Position numbers and translations under genes: made by a program. DNA of 64,000 nt, from NCBI GenBank assembly GCA_004014935.1, contig CP025321.1:1426001-1490000 (forward strand), written 5' to 3'. A model generated the notes under the pieces. It did no database searches. It was not told the origin of the DNA and saw nothing but the letters and a program-made list of their open reading frames with translations. Positions 11,888-22,581 of this stretch are shown one piece after another. Numbering within the stretch: position 1 is the stretch's first letter; each line of letters opens with the position of its first letter. Origin of the DNA: Saccharomycopsis malanga. Its lineage: Eukaryota; Ascomycota; Saccharomycetes; Ascoideales; Saccharomycopsidaceae.

Positions 11888-12069
11888 TTGTTTTGTGTTT
11901 TTATTCCCTCATGTTTATGACAATACATTGTATATTATAGTTTATTTGGTTTTTTATTTGTAGGACAATGTAGGCGTTGGTTTACCAGCTATTGGGTAGT
12001 GGGCAATGGCCAGTGAAATCAAATTGATCGATTTGGCATTATTTACAGTAATTTACCAATTGATTCAAA

Positions 12070-12190
12070 TCACTGGGCTGTATTGCTCATTGGCTGGTGC
12101 TCTTGGAGAAGAAAAAAAGACCTTCCAGGAATTTTAGTAGAGGGTAGTCTCAAAAAAGTGAGAAAAGGCCTAACAGGCTCAAGGGTGAGT
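12070..12190 (+). repeat. family A SINE head fragment, short form
   Basis: CACTGGGCTG, TGGCTGGTGCTCTTGGAGAA, a duplicated AAAAGGCCTAACAGG segment and the short-form junction AAGGGTGAG. The conserved 3' end is missing. Confidence 0.65.
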
Positions 12191-12451
12191 TATTTTTAAT
12201 ATAATGATGAAATTAAGTAAAAAAGTTGGGTTATTATCACATATTCTTCATATTTTAATGAAATGGAGCGAATAAAATGGAACAATATTAGATTTTCTTA
12301 ATAAAAGCATGCAAGTAAACGAATAAATTGGGCTTTATCAAAAAATTTAGACATTCCTCAAATATTCTTCATATTTCGTACAATAATGAAATTTTACTCC
12401 ATATAAGGCAGCCTCAACAAAACATATGACCAACCATGCTCATAATTGTCA

Positions 12452-13457
12452 GACAATGTGAAGCATTGTCGATTATATTTGAAACATTTAACCCATACAT
12501 AGGCCGTAGCAGCTCTTTCGCCCGACTCAAGTTGATTTTAAGCATTGGTCAAGGATTTACCAATAAATGTTACAATCAAGGCTTATGAATTGCCAAAATA
12601 TACTCTCGAAAAGTAAAGATATTCTGTCTTTTTAATAAAAATATGCCTATATGCCTTACTATTGCCCAGTGGCCAAGTTGGTTAGGGCATGCGCCACACA
12701 ATATAGTGCAGAATAGTGCAGAATAGTGCAGAAAAACAAGTGTGGCGTTCCTCACTTGAGGTTTTGGTCCTCAATTCGCGCTGTTGACGTTTTGGAGTAA
12801 TCATTAAACGTTTTATTGAATTAAAACAGTTCCATCCAGGTTATTCTGATTTAAAAAAATGTACCCGAATAGTTTGGAATTTTTTCAATATTATAGTTTA
12901 TTATTTGTCAATAAAATGTTAGATTCTCGAATCAATATATGATATAACGGAAAATTGTCAATTTTGACAAAAAGTTGATTCTTTAAAGTCATGTAGAGCC
13001 ATTACAGCAATCCAAACCATACATAATTACATTTTCTAAACTCTAGAAAGACAAGAATTGTATATAGTGTACTTTGTTCTGATATTTGGTTTCTCTAAAT
13101 TATTTAATAGTGAGAAAGTATCATTTCGCAGAAAATAACAAACATAACTTGTTGAAAATTGTGTTTTTCACCCTTCAGAGAGATTTTGTTTATTTCTTTA
13201 CATAATTCCATAGTTTGTGATTGCTCTTAGTTTTGATTATCCTTATTTTTATTTGCGTCTCCTCTAGTATTCAGGGCTTTTATTCCATCGAAACGCGTAT
13301 CGCTGAAAAAGAATTGCTATTATAAGTTTTCAGAGGAGCTTTTACTCAATAATAATCATTATATATTGGCAAAATAGCACATTCTAGCTTCGACTATATA
13401 TTAAATATTTTTTTGGTGCTCGGTAAAGCGTAATGTGGTTGCAAATAAACTTTATGT
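12452..13457 (+). repeat. family B repeat
   Basis: Begins GACAATGTGAAGCATTGTCG. The core at about 12670-12795 has three AGTGCAGAAT-type units inside the GCGCCACAC/GTGTGGCG hairpin. The right part matches 25140-25770 and stops at GTAAAGCGTAATGTGG, where a family A head begins. Confidence 0.8.
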
Positions 13458-13609
13458 CTAAGTGGTTAGTGCTGTAAAAAAAAGGCCCAACAGCAACACT
13501 GGTTCGTTTCGCAAGACGAATACTTTACTCGCTGCTTTTTACGATGCTGAACATCCCTTCACAGGCTCGAAATATAAGATACTATTATTATTGTTATTAG
13601 TATTATTGA
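13458..13609 (+). mobile_element. family A SINE, long form, internally shortened
   Basis: A-box region TAAGTGGTTAGTGCTG, B-box-like CTGGTTCGTTTCGCAAGACG, body block CTCGCTGCTTTTTACGATGC and 3' end GGCTCGAAATATAAGATA followed by (ATT)n. The middle of the body is missing. Confidence 0.75.
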
Positions 13610-13976
13610 ATAGATTAAGCTTTTACCAACATTCAAAAGAAAGTAATAAATCAATCAAAATTAATCAAAATTAATCAAAATCAATCAAACAGTTGGAAAT
13701 TATCAAAAAATCTTCATAAACTAACAAAATTAATCAAATAGATCTGGCATCTATCAAACACTCTCCATATTTCCTATAATGATGAAATATTACTCCATAT
13801 TACGCAACTTTAACAAAACAGTTGCCCAAATATCAATAGTACAATAAATCCATTATCCATTACACACTGCTCAAGGCAGTAAAACAATATATTATAATAC
13901 AACATAAAAACAGCAAAAAAACTCCTAAAACTAACAAAATATGCAAATGAATGAATAAACTATCCTAAAACGACCA

Positions 13977-15008
13977 TCAAAACATGTCATCTTCATGCTG
14001 GTAGTCGCGTGAAATATCCTCTACGGAATATGGAGGGATATGTTCTCCATTTTGTTTGGCAATGCGTTGGTTGATGATGTTTCTCAACTGGTCGGAAGAC
14101 TCCATGGTGTCGCCCGGTTCTAGGAAGCTCAATGGATCTGGCAAACCGAGGGCACCTTCAGAAGCTTTGAGTGTGGATTCCGGGGCAACTTCAGAAGCCG
14201 TGAGTGTGGATTCCGGGGCAAGTTCCGGGGTATTTATAAGGGAACCTGTGGCGGTGTCAACAAGCCCATTTCCCGATTCGGAAAGACCAATCTGTTTCGA
14301 TGATATGCTGGTCATAAGCTTAAGAAAGTTGGATTGCTTGAATTTCGATTCCATATGTTTGTTTTCTTGGCTGGCCTCCATAGTCCCTGCAATTTTGGCA
14401 GCTATTTCCGAAAAGAGAACATTATCTGAATGCTGCGCCACACCTGTCTCGGATCCAGCAATTTCTTGCTCAATAGTGGAAAATGCTTGTTCAAACAAAG
14501 CATCATCATCCGGAAACGATTGCATACGATGCACCTGTTGATGCTCTGTAAGATTCCGCATCATTGGAACATAATTCTGAGATATTCGCCGTTGCTGTTG
14601 TTGAAAAAACTGCTGTGGCTGGTGTGTTTGTTGAGTGGCAGTGCTGTGCAGTGGGTTTGTCAACTGGATGCGGGAAAATTCGCTGATCCAAGCATTTTCC
14701 TCACTGTTTCTCAATTGAGAAGACGTGGCTTGTTTAGACTGTCGGTATTGGGCATTGTTGACTAACCCTGGAACAGCTGTCAATGAAATATTGCCCTTTC
14801 CAATATGAGAAGATGTGGCGGTGAAGGACCGAAACTCCTGTTCTAACCGGGGGTCGTGCGTGGTCATATGATTGCTGCCGAAACTGCGTGGGTCAGACGC
14901 ATGAAGTGCAGTGTTGTAATCATTGGCAATGCTCGATGTGGCAAATCCAGAAAGTTTCTGCACTGAATTGGATGTCCCGCAGGACGCAGAGTTGGAAAGT
15001 AACGACAT
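13977..15008 (-). CDS. PEX20: peroxin Pex20-like PTS2 co-receptor
   Basis: 343-aa, Gln/Ser-rich, largely disordered protein. The N-terminal SCGTSNSVQKLSGF has the single conserved cysteine (Cys10) used for ubiquitin-dependent recycling in Pex20/Pex18/Pex5. A WxxxF motif (NAWISEFSRIQ, about residue 112) is the Pex14/Pex13-binding type. Together these fit Pex20, which works with Pex7 to import PTS2 cargo. Two tandem 11-residue units (APESTLTASEV and APESTLKASEG, about residues 265-290) are a local oddity. ATG at 15008. Divergent from XRS2/NBS1. Pex20 is typical of yeasts outside the Saccharomyces group, where Pex18/Pex21 replace it. Confidence 0.85.
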   Translation of the reverse strand: MSLLSNSASCGTSNSVQKLSGFATSSIANDYNTALHASDPRSFGSNHMTTHDPRLEQEFRSFTATSSHIGKGNISLTAVPGLVNNAQYRQSKQATSSQLRNSEENAWISEFSRIQLTNPLHSTATQQTHQPQQFFQQQQRRISQNYVPMMRNLTEHQQVHRMQSFPDDDALFEQAFSTIEQEIAGSETGVAQHSDNVLFSEIAAKIAGTMEASQENKHMESKFKQSNFLKLMTSISSKQIGLSESGNGLVDTATGSLINTPELAPESTLTASEVAPESTLKASEGALGLPDPLSFLEPGDTMESSDQLRNIINQRIAKQNGEHIPPYSVEDISRDYQHEDDMF

Positions 15009-15529
15009 GATGAGCTGCCAAAATATCTTTATGTCTCCTCAATATATTGTGATCAAGATATCTTTATATATATAGTCGTCCTATATTAAATATGTTATTT
15101 GATACCCAATGATAACACAAATTAAATATTTATTAAATGACTCAACTGAAATGCGGAGACGCCCGCATTTATATACTCATGCGAGCTTGCGGCGGAACGG
15201 TCCAATGTAGGTAAAAAAAAATTCTCCAGTTTTCGCTAATCGGGAATTGTTTTCGCGCTGACGGATGCCTGATACTACCATAGGATCGGCCCACTTTGCC
15301 CGATTGGCACCGGGAAGCGCATGCGTTACATGCATGCATAAATACATGGCAATCGCATGCAACTACGGCTGCTTCCGGGAATCACTCTTTCCCATTCGAT
15401 TTTCCTCCGGGGGTCACGTGAAGTACATGTGACTAATTACATAAGCGACCAACTATGACTTTTTCGTGATGATGAGATGACAAGAAGATGCCGTGTGGCC
15501 GTGCTGATGACGCGACCGTGTCACTGAAT
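15009..15529. promoter_or_regulatory. divergent promoter region PEX20 / XRS2
   Basis: 521 bp shared by two diverging genes. A CACGTG E-box (GGGTCACGTGAAG, about 15412) is the only motif I would single out; CACGTG is bound in yeasts by bHLH factors such as Cbf1 or Pho4. CGCATGCGTTACATGCATGC lies near 15320. Direct function is inferred only from position. Confidence 0.4.
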
Positions 15530-18007
15530 ATGTGGATTTTGAAGGTGCCTTTGCGAGGATGTGGAACAGGTATGTTTTTTAATTGGTTTGTTTCTTACAT
15601 ATTAATGGGTTTTTTTATGAACAATTGTTAACCGTCCTTTAGTTGAAAAGTGTCTTCTTCCTGGGAAAGAATACACAGTGGGAAGGAGTCCGGATTGTAT
15701 GTGAAGATGCTGTGGGTTTTCTTCCATTTATGTAGCGACTAACAAGCAGCATCGATATGTTTGAACGAGACATTTATTTCAGGCAGGCAGATGGTTTTGA
15801 GGCCAGATGCCGTGGTGCGCGGGCGGATGACGGTTGAAATTGTGGGGCGCACCACAGTAGTTGTGAATGGGGGCGTCAAGTACAGACAGTCGCCTGCAGA
15901 CCCTGCGACCTTCTGTGTCGACGGCGCGACACCCACTGAAATGGTCCTTGGATCAAAAAAAAAAGGCCTTGTCAGGGTGGTCGCAGAATGGACTCCCGTC
16001 AACATGTGCTACTCACGTGATGATCCTATAGGGCTGTATGCTGAGACGTTGGTTGCTGGGTTGGATGTGAATGTTTCTGCGGAGTTGAACGCAGACACGA
16101 CGCACTTTCTCAAGGCCAACAAGTTGTCGTCGAAGCTCACGTTGGCTTTGGTGAAAGGACTCAAGGTGGTGCACATTGGCTTCTTGGAGCGCATTAAAGA
16201 CATGTCACGTGACACCAATTTTGGATGCAATGTGTATGACCGTGATGTCGTGGGGCGGGTTATTCCTTTGAAGACGTCTCGGTTAGAGTATGACTTTGCT
16301 CTGGCGTTTCCGGACTACACAGAGTATGTGCCGGAGGCGGAATATGCGGTCAATGCCAAAAGGGCGTCGTTATTCCAGACTCTTTTGTTTATTGTCACCA
16401 GCGAGACTCAATATAGGAACTTGAGAACCGTTGTTGAGTCTGCTGGCGGCCGCATTGTAATGTATGATTTCCGTAGTGGTTCAAGTGACTTGTCTGAGCT
16501 CCAGCCACACATAGAGGCGTTCTGCCAGTATAGTAAGCAAGCTGCGGCATCTGATCTGTTGGTTCTCTTGAAGAACGTCATCTCTACAGAGAGCTTTGCT
16601 GAAAAATGCTATTACACAGTCTTAAGAAAAGCGGCACTACAACTTGGTGCTCCGTTGATTACAAATAAAGAGTTTTTCGAGTCTGTAAAGAACGTGGACG
16701 TGGCATGCTTGTTCAGCAACCGTCTCGAGGTGGAACGGCCTCTGAAAAGAAGACGTGCTGTGAAAGTTTTGGATGCCGCGTCCTTAATGGGCTTGGAAAC
16801 TGCCAATAACGTAGAGAATATCGAAGAGCCTAGTAGTGATGTTAATAGTACTAATAAGCCAAGTAAGTCTGATTCTGAGTTTAAACGATATAGGCGTAAA
16901 AGAGTGCAAGCTTCTGCCCTTGATGATTTGTATGGATTTAGTCAAAGTAAACCAGTTCCAATGGCAAACTCTGAGGAGTTGAAAAGTGATCAAGTTGTTG
17001 GAAAAGATTCAAGTAATAATCAAGAGATTTCAGGTAGTAAAGATTTGGATAATAATAATGAATTTTCAACTGGTAAGTTGTCAACTAATAAAATGTCTAA
17101 TAACAAAATGCCAATTAATAAAATGCCAATCGATAAAATATCTAATAACAATGAATTGTCAGTTAATGAAATGCCAATCAATAAATTTCCTAATAATGAA
17201 TCGTCACTTGATAAAACGTTAGTTAACATTACGTCTTCAACTATAAAGGAGCCGTCAAGCCACGAAATACCATCAGATGAGAAAAAACTAACACCATACA
17301 ATGAAACAAAAAACAACTCACCAAAAACGAAGAGTCAGCCGCAGTCTACACAATCCTCTAGCATTGCACAAAGAATCAGTTTATTAGAAGCTGTGAAGAA
17401 GACCAAAGAAGAGGAAGACAAAAAGTACAAACTTGAGTATGGTGACAATTCTCAGCATAACAGATCTGAGCTCACTAAAGAGCAAGTGGAAACAGTCAGA
17501 AACAAATTGATAATTGAAGAGTTTGATGTAAATTTATCCAAGCGTGAAAAACAGCATAAAACAAATAGCAATACCATTTCCGGCTACGGCGATTGGTCTA
17601 AACGCAGAAACTTTAAACGGTTTGTGAAAAACCTGCCATCAAACAGCAATGAATCCACCATAGCTACTCGAAATGGCAGCTCAGTGTATCGTGCCTACGT
17701 GTCTTTCGACACCTTTGATCCTGTAAAAGATGGCCTCATCTACAAGCATGAAGAGGAGGACGAGGACCTTGTGTTTCAAAACCAACAACAGCAGCCCGAA
17801 ACCGTTCAGAATACGCCTTCTCAATTCAAATTCACAAACGGCCAATCTGGATTGTTTGTCGAGGACGATAGTGACGACCAACAAACAATACAGAATCTAT
17901 ATACCAAGCCTGTTCCAACCGATAGCCGCCCTACTTTGAGCTCTTCAGATAGTGATGACGAGGACGTGTCAACTACTGTGCCTAAATTTCGTTTCTCGCG
18001 AAACTGA
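15530..18007 (+). CDS. XRS2: MRN complex subunit Xrs2/Nbs1, three exons
   Basis: Exons 15530-15569, 15643-15696 and 15783-18007 give 772 aa in phase. Introns of 73 and 86 nt both start GTATGT; the second has a CGACTAAC branch site and TTTCAG. Exon 3 has no usable upstream ATG, so splicing is needed. Residues 1-90 form an FHA domain (GKEYTVGRSPDC, then MVLRPDAVVRGRMTVEI). BRCT-like repeats follow at about 95-170 (ADTTHFL ... LVKGLKVVHIGFLE) and 225-290. A long Asn/Lys/Ser-rich linker precedes WSKRRNFKRFVKN (about 640), the Mre11-binding type. The acidic end SDSDDEDVSTTVPKFRFSRN resembles a Tel1/ATM-binding tail. The complex senses double-strand breaks. The FHA Ser and His of the usual SRxH are replaced. 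Confidence 0.88.
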
Positions 18008-18311
18008 GTCCAAACTTGTATATTTCAAATATGTATTTGCTGGTCTACAAGCAGGCAGTCAAAAGAATTTGCATGTAGGAATTAGGTAATATAACAAGTT
18101 TACTTTGATATTTAAACTAGCAGCAAAAAAGCCATAAATAAGTATTTTAGCAGGTCAATCAATGGTACGTATACTATTGTCTTTCATGTATACAGTAATG
18201 TGGTTTTCAGAGTTTGATAGAAAACTTACGAAACCGGATAATTTTTCCAATTGAAATGAATACTTTTGGAGCTTTATAAAACTAAAATCAAGTGTAAAAT
18301 ATACTTAAAAT

Positions 18312-18478
18312 GGCCGCTGGGCCGTTTGGCTCAGTGGTCTATGCTCTCGGGGAAGAGAAAAAGGACCTAGCAGGAACACAGGTGAGAATTTTATGTTGGA
18401 CATTATTGGGTTTTACCCAGTCCCCTTAGCCATAGCGCGTATATACGAGACATTGTGTACTGGGCTCGATATTATTAT
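18312..18478 (+). mobile_element. family A SINE, short form, complete
   Basis: Head GCCGTTTGGCTCAGTGGTCT with a canonical A box, CTCGGGGAAGAGAAAAAGG, short-form junction AACACAGGTGAGAATTTTAT, then CATTATTGGGTTTTACCCAG, GCGTATATACGAGACATTGT and GTACTGGGCTCGATATTATT. About 167 bp in all. Confidence 0.85.
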
Positions 18479-18524
18479 GTAAAGCAGTTTGGTGGAGTGA
18501 ATTAACAAAATACAAAAACCAATA

Positions 18525-18845
18525 TGTAATATCAAGATGTATGAGAATGGGTAAAACGATAGCTTACTATATAAAAGGATAAAAGAAGAGTAAAATAAAG
18601 GAGGAAATAGAGTCTTAAATAGTGGTTGGAACAGTGAGGCACCTCAACCGGTTCCCACATGTTCTCGACGACTGTGTAGAATGGGGAAAGTAGCAAAACA
18701 ATGGGAAAGCGGTATTGACTGAGTACGGGTAGGTGAGTCCAGCCAATAAGAATTATGAAACGGAACAAGGCTTGCAACTGTAGATGGAAACATAGAATAA
18801 GAGGTTTAAGGGATCTAGTCAATCATAGGACTAGAAGCATATATT
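18525..18845 (+). mobile_element. family C repeat, best-preserved probable solo LTR
   Basis: About 320 bp starting TGTAATATCAAGATG, with CTTACTATATAAAAGG at +50, AAAGGAGGAAATAGAGTCTT, CCAGCCAATAAGAATTATGA and GGGATCTAGTCAATCATAGG. Sits between two family A copies. No coding sequence. Confidence 0.5.
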
Positions 18846-18929
18846 ACCACCAATGAAACATGTTAGTTATTCAACGAGGATGTACATTTAGGTACTCTGT
18901 ATAATAATAAAGAACAATATCAACAGTCT

Positions 18930-19105
18930 GACCACTGGGCCATTTAGCTCAGTGGTCAGTGCTCTCGGACAAGAGAAAAAAGACGTAAAAGGAACAGGGA
19001 TGAGAATGTTCTGATGGACATTATTGGGTCTTACCAAGTCCCCTTAGACATGGCGCGTATATACGAAACTGATATGTACTGGGCTTGAAATATGTGATAT
19101 TATAA
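18930..19105 (+). mobile_element. family A SINE, short form, complete
   Basis: Head CCACTGGGCCATTTAGCTCA, CTCGGACAAGAGAAAAAAG, short-form junction ACAGGGATGAGAATG, GGACATTATTGGGTCTTACC, GCGTATATACGAAACTGATA and GTACTGGGCTTGAAATATGT. Closely matches 18312-18478. Confidence 0.87.
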
Positions 19106-19170
19106 TATGGCCAAATCAACCTGGCAAATACACCAGGAAGAATAACACATTTGCTTGAATTTAACATTTT

Positions 19171-19330
19171 TATGTTCATAAATGGTCATGAATGGTCATG
19201 AATGTTCATAAATGTTCATAAATGTTCATAAATGTTCATAAATGTTCATAAATGTTCATAAATGTTCATAAATGTTCATAAATGTTCATAAATGTTCATA
19301 AATGTTCATGAATGGTCATGAATGGTCATC
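19171..19330. repeat. 10-bp minisatellite, 16 units
   Basis: Sixteen consecutive 10-bp units. The inner ten are AATGTTCATA and the outer ones are AATGGTCATG or close variants on both sides, so variants are arranged almost symmetrically. It ends 17 bp before the GYP2 stop codon and therefore lies in the GYP2 3' UTR. Confidence 0.95.
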
Positions 19331-19347
19331 CCATAGAATATTACACA

Positions 19348-22134
19348 TCACAATTCCAAACTCTCGTTTTGTTTCACATTTTCATTCTTAGAATTCAGCA
19401 CGTTAACCTCTGCGCCTTTGAGAAGATCAGTGTCGTCGGCTTTGACATCTGAGGAGATGAAATCGTCATCATCTTCGTCATCTACATGGCCCATTTGGGA
19501 AGCAGAACTAGTGGCTCTTGAGCGGGAAGCAGTTTTCAGTTGTTGTTGCTGCAGATCAATACGGCGTCTGACTTCATTTGCGACTTTTCTTCCGTCGGCA
19601 ATTAAAGAGTCAAACATGTTTCGCAAATTGAAAATTTGCTTGTTATTTTTCAATTCTTTGTTGACGTTGATGGAGCCAGGCAAGCCTTCGCCAAAGAAAA
19701 GCTCAAAGGACTCGTCGGCAAGAATGACCATACGGAAAGTAGGGAGATCCATTGCCAAAGGATGGTCTGGGTCCAATGCTACGTTTGCCTTCAATTTTTC
19801 AAACTTCTTTTGGTCCCTGTCGTCTACATACTCTTCGTTAGCAAGGCTGGACGGCTCGTCGGGGTCAGGTGCTGGTACGTCTACGAGTTTGTCGGCCACG
19901 TGCTGAGCAGGGCGTGCGTAGGAGAAGCAGTTTTGGAGAAACTTGCTTGCGGCAGACAAGTAGCGTTCTGCTTGTTTATGTTTGAAAAAGTCGAGGTCAA
20001 CGGACAAGTTGGGTGGTGGGATCTCGTGCTCGACGTCAGGGTTGCGTTGCAACTGCTTCTTGTACTCGTCCATGCGTTTGGCGATGATGCCGTCGATTTC
20101 CCGCTGGGTGATCGAGTCAAAGACCCAGCCGTCTCTCCAGGGCCGCGTCAAGTAGATGAGGCCTTCGGACATCTGGAGCATTCCCTCCTTGTCAATGTAG
20201 CCTGCGGCGGCGGAGTCGTAGAGCTCGAAAAAGGTTTCGATCAGATGCATCAAGTCAGCGTGGGTCCAGCGGCTGAGCCCCTTGCAGACGTCGGCCAAGG
20301 ACAAGCCGCCCTGGAACTCGGCGTCCCACGAGACAAAGAGCCTGCGGAGGAACTCCTCCTGGTTGCGGGCGTCGGAGATGTTGGGATACACAGCCCAGGA
20401 CGCAATCTGCGACATAAACCTCTCAAACTGGCTGTACAGCATCACGCCGGCGCCCGAGCCCCGCAGCACGTTGTCTGTCTCGAGCACCAGGTAGAACCGG
20501 TCGTATATGTTGGAGATTGCAGGGCCGTCCAAGTTGGGCAACTTGGGCAAGTTGCGCATCTGCGTCCGCTTCACAAAGCTCTGGATGTTCAGGAACACCG
20601 TGTTCTTGTGCTTCTTTCGGTACGTCTGGACGGTGTCGTCGCGGATGTCCTGGAACTCTTTGAATGCCACGACAAGCAACTCCTGGAAGTTGGTGATTTG
20701 TCTGTACGTCTCGTTGTGGGCATTCGGATGCGCAGACGCGTCCAACCGGCCAAAGTACTCCTTGATGACCTGTATAAACAGCCCGTCGTCGCTGGCCCGG
20801 AGAAGCGACTCGCCATTGACCCTGAGAATCGCAAGAGCCACCTGGAAAAGCGTTCTGGGGCCCTGGAGAAAGAGAATGTCGATGATCCGCGCCGAGAACA
20901 CCAACGGCATCGAGTTGATGAACAACGAGAGAAACCACGGCAACGAAATAATCGAAAGCTGGATGTCGTTCGCCGCAATGTGCTCCCAGAGAACGGGCAT
21001 GGTTTTCTCCACCAACGCCTCAAACACACGCTGGTCCAACAACGTCCCGTACATGGTCTTCGAATAGTAGCCCGGCGTGTAGTCCTTGCACAACGTGCAA
21101 AGACACCAGAAGGCCTGCTCCTCAGACATGTAGATAAGCAACTGCGCAACTACAATATTCATAGCCTGGCAGTAGCCCACCTCGGGATTCTGCCACGAAT
21201 ACGCCGTCAACACCCGCCGCAACCGCCCAATGCCCTCCGCCGATTGATACGCCGCATACTCTGGAAGTGACCGGTTCAAATCCTTCTCAATCTCCTCTAT
21301 GGCCACCGACGTCTCTCCTTCGTGCGCCGTTAGAAGCCCCTGGTACACCCCCTCACTGCCACAGCGCACGTGCAACGACCCACAGCACGTCTCCCACACC
21401 TCGCCGCGGAGCCGGTTCGGGAGCCCCACGCGCACCAACTTGTAGAACATGTCCTGCCGCACCATGTTCAAGTGCCGCCCGTGCGTCCGCATGTACTCAA
21501 ACCAGAGCCGCATCTTCGACTTGTCCCGGAGTTTCTTCGGGTTACCCGGATATTTGAATAATAGCCCGAGTCCCCCTGGCGGCATCTCGAGGTCCTGTTC
21601 CTTGCCCCCCGGCGAGTTCTTCGCCATCAAATACTCCGAATACAACGTCCGTAGGAACGGCCGAAGCTCTTTCACCCGCCCCACATTCACATCTAGCGCC
21701 TTCTTCAACAATAGCGAAAACTTCTCCGAATTGGACCTTATCCCTATAAACTGCATCGTCAACCGTAACCCGGCCATCGTTTGGATGACGAGCCCAAACA
21801 CGTACGATCTCAGCGGCAACCGTTCCACCTTACGGATTGTGCTCAAATGGATTACAAAATTGAAGCTTGCGCCCTCAAACCCGTCTTTGAACACCAAGTA
21901 CCGCTCTGTAAGGTACAATTTGCCTGACCAGAACACGTCCTCGCCCTGCTGCGCGCCGTGCGCCTCGCTCTGCAATTGGATCTCCGCCACCGACTCCACC
22001 TGGATTGTCTGGTCGTCCGGAAGCCGGAATTCCGCCCGAAACAACTCGTCCCGCGACGGCCGCTTTTCCGCATTGGCCTGGTCAAAAAGACCAAGTTCAG
22101 AAACCTTGGACTTTAGCGCCTGTATAAACGACAT
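19348..22134 (-). CDS. GYP2: Rab/Ypt GTPase-activating protein Gyp2/Mdr1-like
   Basis: 928-aa TBC-domain GAP. The N-terminal GRAM domain (about 62-125; EDVFWSGKLYLTERYLVFKD) should bind membrane lipids. The TBC domain (about 235-465) has both catalytic fingers: Arg in IEKDLNRSLPEY and Gln in VGYCQAMN. An EF-hand-like C-terminal region follows (about 600-690), then an acidic tail (DDEDDDDFISSDVK). This order, and the start MSFIQALKSKVSEL, match yeast Gyp2/Mdr1, a GAP for Ypt6-type GTPases. An in-frame TTG upstream was rejected in favour of the ATG at 22134. Codons are GC-rich. I saw only one CTG (DDG-CTG-FIQ) in the parts I read. Confidence 0.94.
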   Translation of the reverse strand: MSFIQALKSKVSELGLFDQANAEKRPSRDELFRAEFRLPDDQTIQVESVAEIQLQSEAHGAQQGEDVFWSGKLYLTERYLVFKDGFEGASFNFVIHLSTIRKVERLPLRSYVFGLVIQTMAGLRLTMQFIGIRSNSEKFSLLLKKALDVNVGRVKELRPFLRTLYSEYLMAKNSPGGKEQDLEMPPGGLGLLFKYPGNPKKLRDKSKMRLWFEYMRTHGRHLNMVRQDMFYKLVRVGLPNRLRGEVWETCCGSLHVRCGSEGVYQGLLTAHEGETSVAIEEIEKDLNRSLPEYAAYQSAEGIGRLRRVLTAYSWQNPEVGYCQAMNIVVAQLLIYMSEEQAFWCLCTLCKDYTPGYYSKTMYGTLLDQRVFEALVEKTMPVLWEHIAANDIQLSIISLPWFLSLFINSMPLVFSARIIDILFLQGPRTLFQVALAILRVNGESLLRASDDGLFIQVIKEYFGRLDASAHPNAHNETYRQITNFQELLVVAFKEFQDIRDDTVQTYRKKHKNTVFLNIQSFVKRTQMRNLPKLPNLDGPAISNIYDRFYLVLETDNVLRGSGAGVMLYSQFERFMSQIASWAVYPNISDARNQEEFLRRLFVSWDAEFQGGLSLADVCKGLSRWTHADLMHLIETFFELYDSAAAGYIDKEGMLQMSEGLIYLTRPWRDGWVFDSITQREIDGIIAKRMDEYKKQLQRNPDVEHEIPPPNLSVDLDFFKHKQAERYLSAASKFLQNCFSYARPAQHVADKLVDVPAPDPDEPSSLANEEYVDDRDQKKFEKLKANVALDPDHPLAMDLPTFRMVILADESFELFFGEGLPGSINVNKELKNNKQIFNLRNMFDSLIADGRKVANEVRRRIDLQQQQLKTASRSRATSSASQMGHVDDEDDDDFISSDVKADDTDLLKGAEVNVLNSKNENVKQNESLEL

Positions 22135-22581
22135 CTGTTCAACTCTTATTAACAACTCTGTTTGTGTCGAATTGTCAGTAACAGCACCGCCACTCTCACT
22201 GGTCAATTCGTAATAATAATCTTATTACTTTTGTAATCAATTAGTCTTGTTGTCCAGTTGTCTCCTTGCTAAGACGGATGCCATCATAAATACTGCGCGC
22301 TCATGCAAATATGGGCTGATGGGCGGGTAGGACTATGCTATTTTATTTTTGGTCTGCCGGGTAATGGGTATGCAACACCATGTATTGTCCTGCATTGTCC
22401 ATGTGAGCGAAACATAATGACTACGGTGTTCGTTTCTTGCTAGGTATAATGAAATTTTTCCATTAAAAGTGGGTATCAATTGAGAAGGGGGTATTTTTTT
22501 CCCATTTTTTTTGGTAATTCTAGAGTTATAGTAAGGAGTTTAGCAAGGTTAATATCAATAGATAGATTGTGTAGAAAAAAG
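22135..22581. promoter_or_regulatory. divergent promoter region GYP2 / CBK1
   Basis: 447 bp between two start codons. Contains CTGCGCGCTCATGCAAATAT (about 22293), GGCATCCGTCTT-type sequence on the minus strand, and T-rich tracts at 22494-22511. No certain TATA element or named operator. Confidence 0.35.

Larger units (their letters stand above)
11888..13976. other. repeat block between RPB8 and PEX20
   Basis: In the same orientation, left to right: a family A head (12070-12190), family B (12452-13457) and another family A copy (13458-13609). At 13655-13690 a 10-bp unit ATCAAAATTA repeats about three times. The PEX20 3' flank follows. No gene seen. Confidence 0.6.
18008..19347. other. repeat block between XRS2 and GYP2
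   Basis: Two convergent gene ends separated by family A (18312-18478), family C (18525-18845), family A (18930-19105) and a 10-bp minisatellite (19171-19330). No gene seen. Confidence 0.6.

Noticed and set aside
12070-13609. An LTR-retrotransposon-like element with A as terminal repeats and B as interior
   Set aside because: B-to-A junctions differ between loci, A has Pol III boxes and (ATT)n tails, and B codes for nothing.
19171-19330. CRISPR-like array
   Set aside because: Units are 10 bp and contiguous with no spacers; this is a minisatellite in a eukaryotic genome.
19636-21270. 544-codon ORF on the plus strand
   Set aside because: Antisense shadow of GYP2, whose TBC and GRAM motifs read on the minus strand; the shadow has no recognisable motifs.
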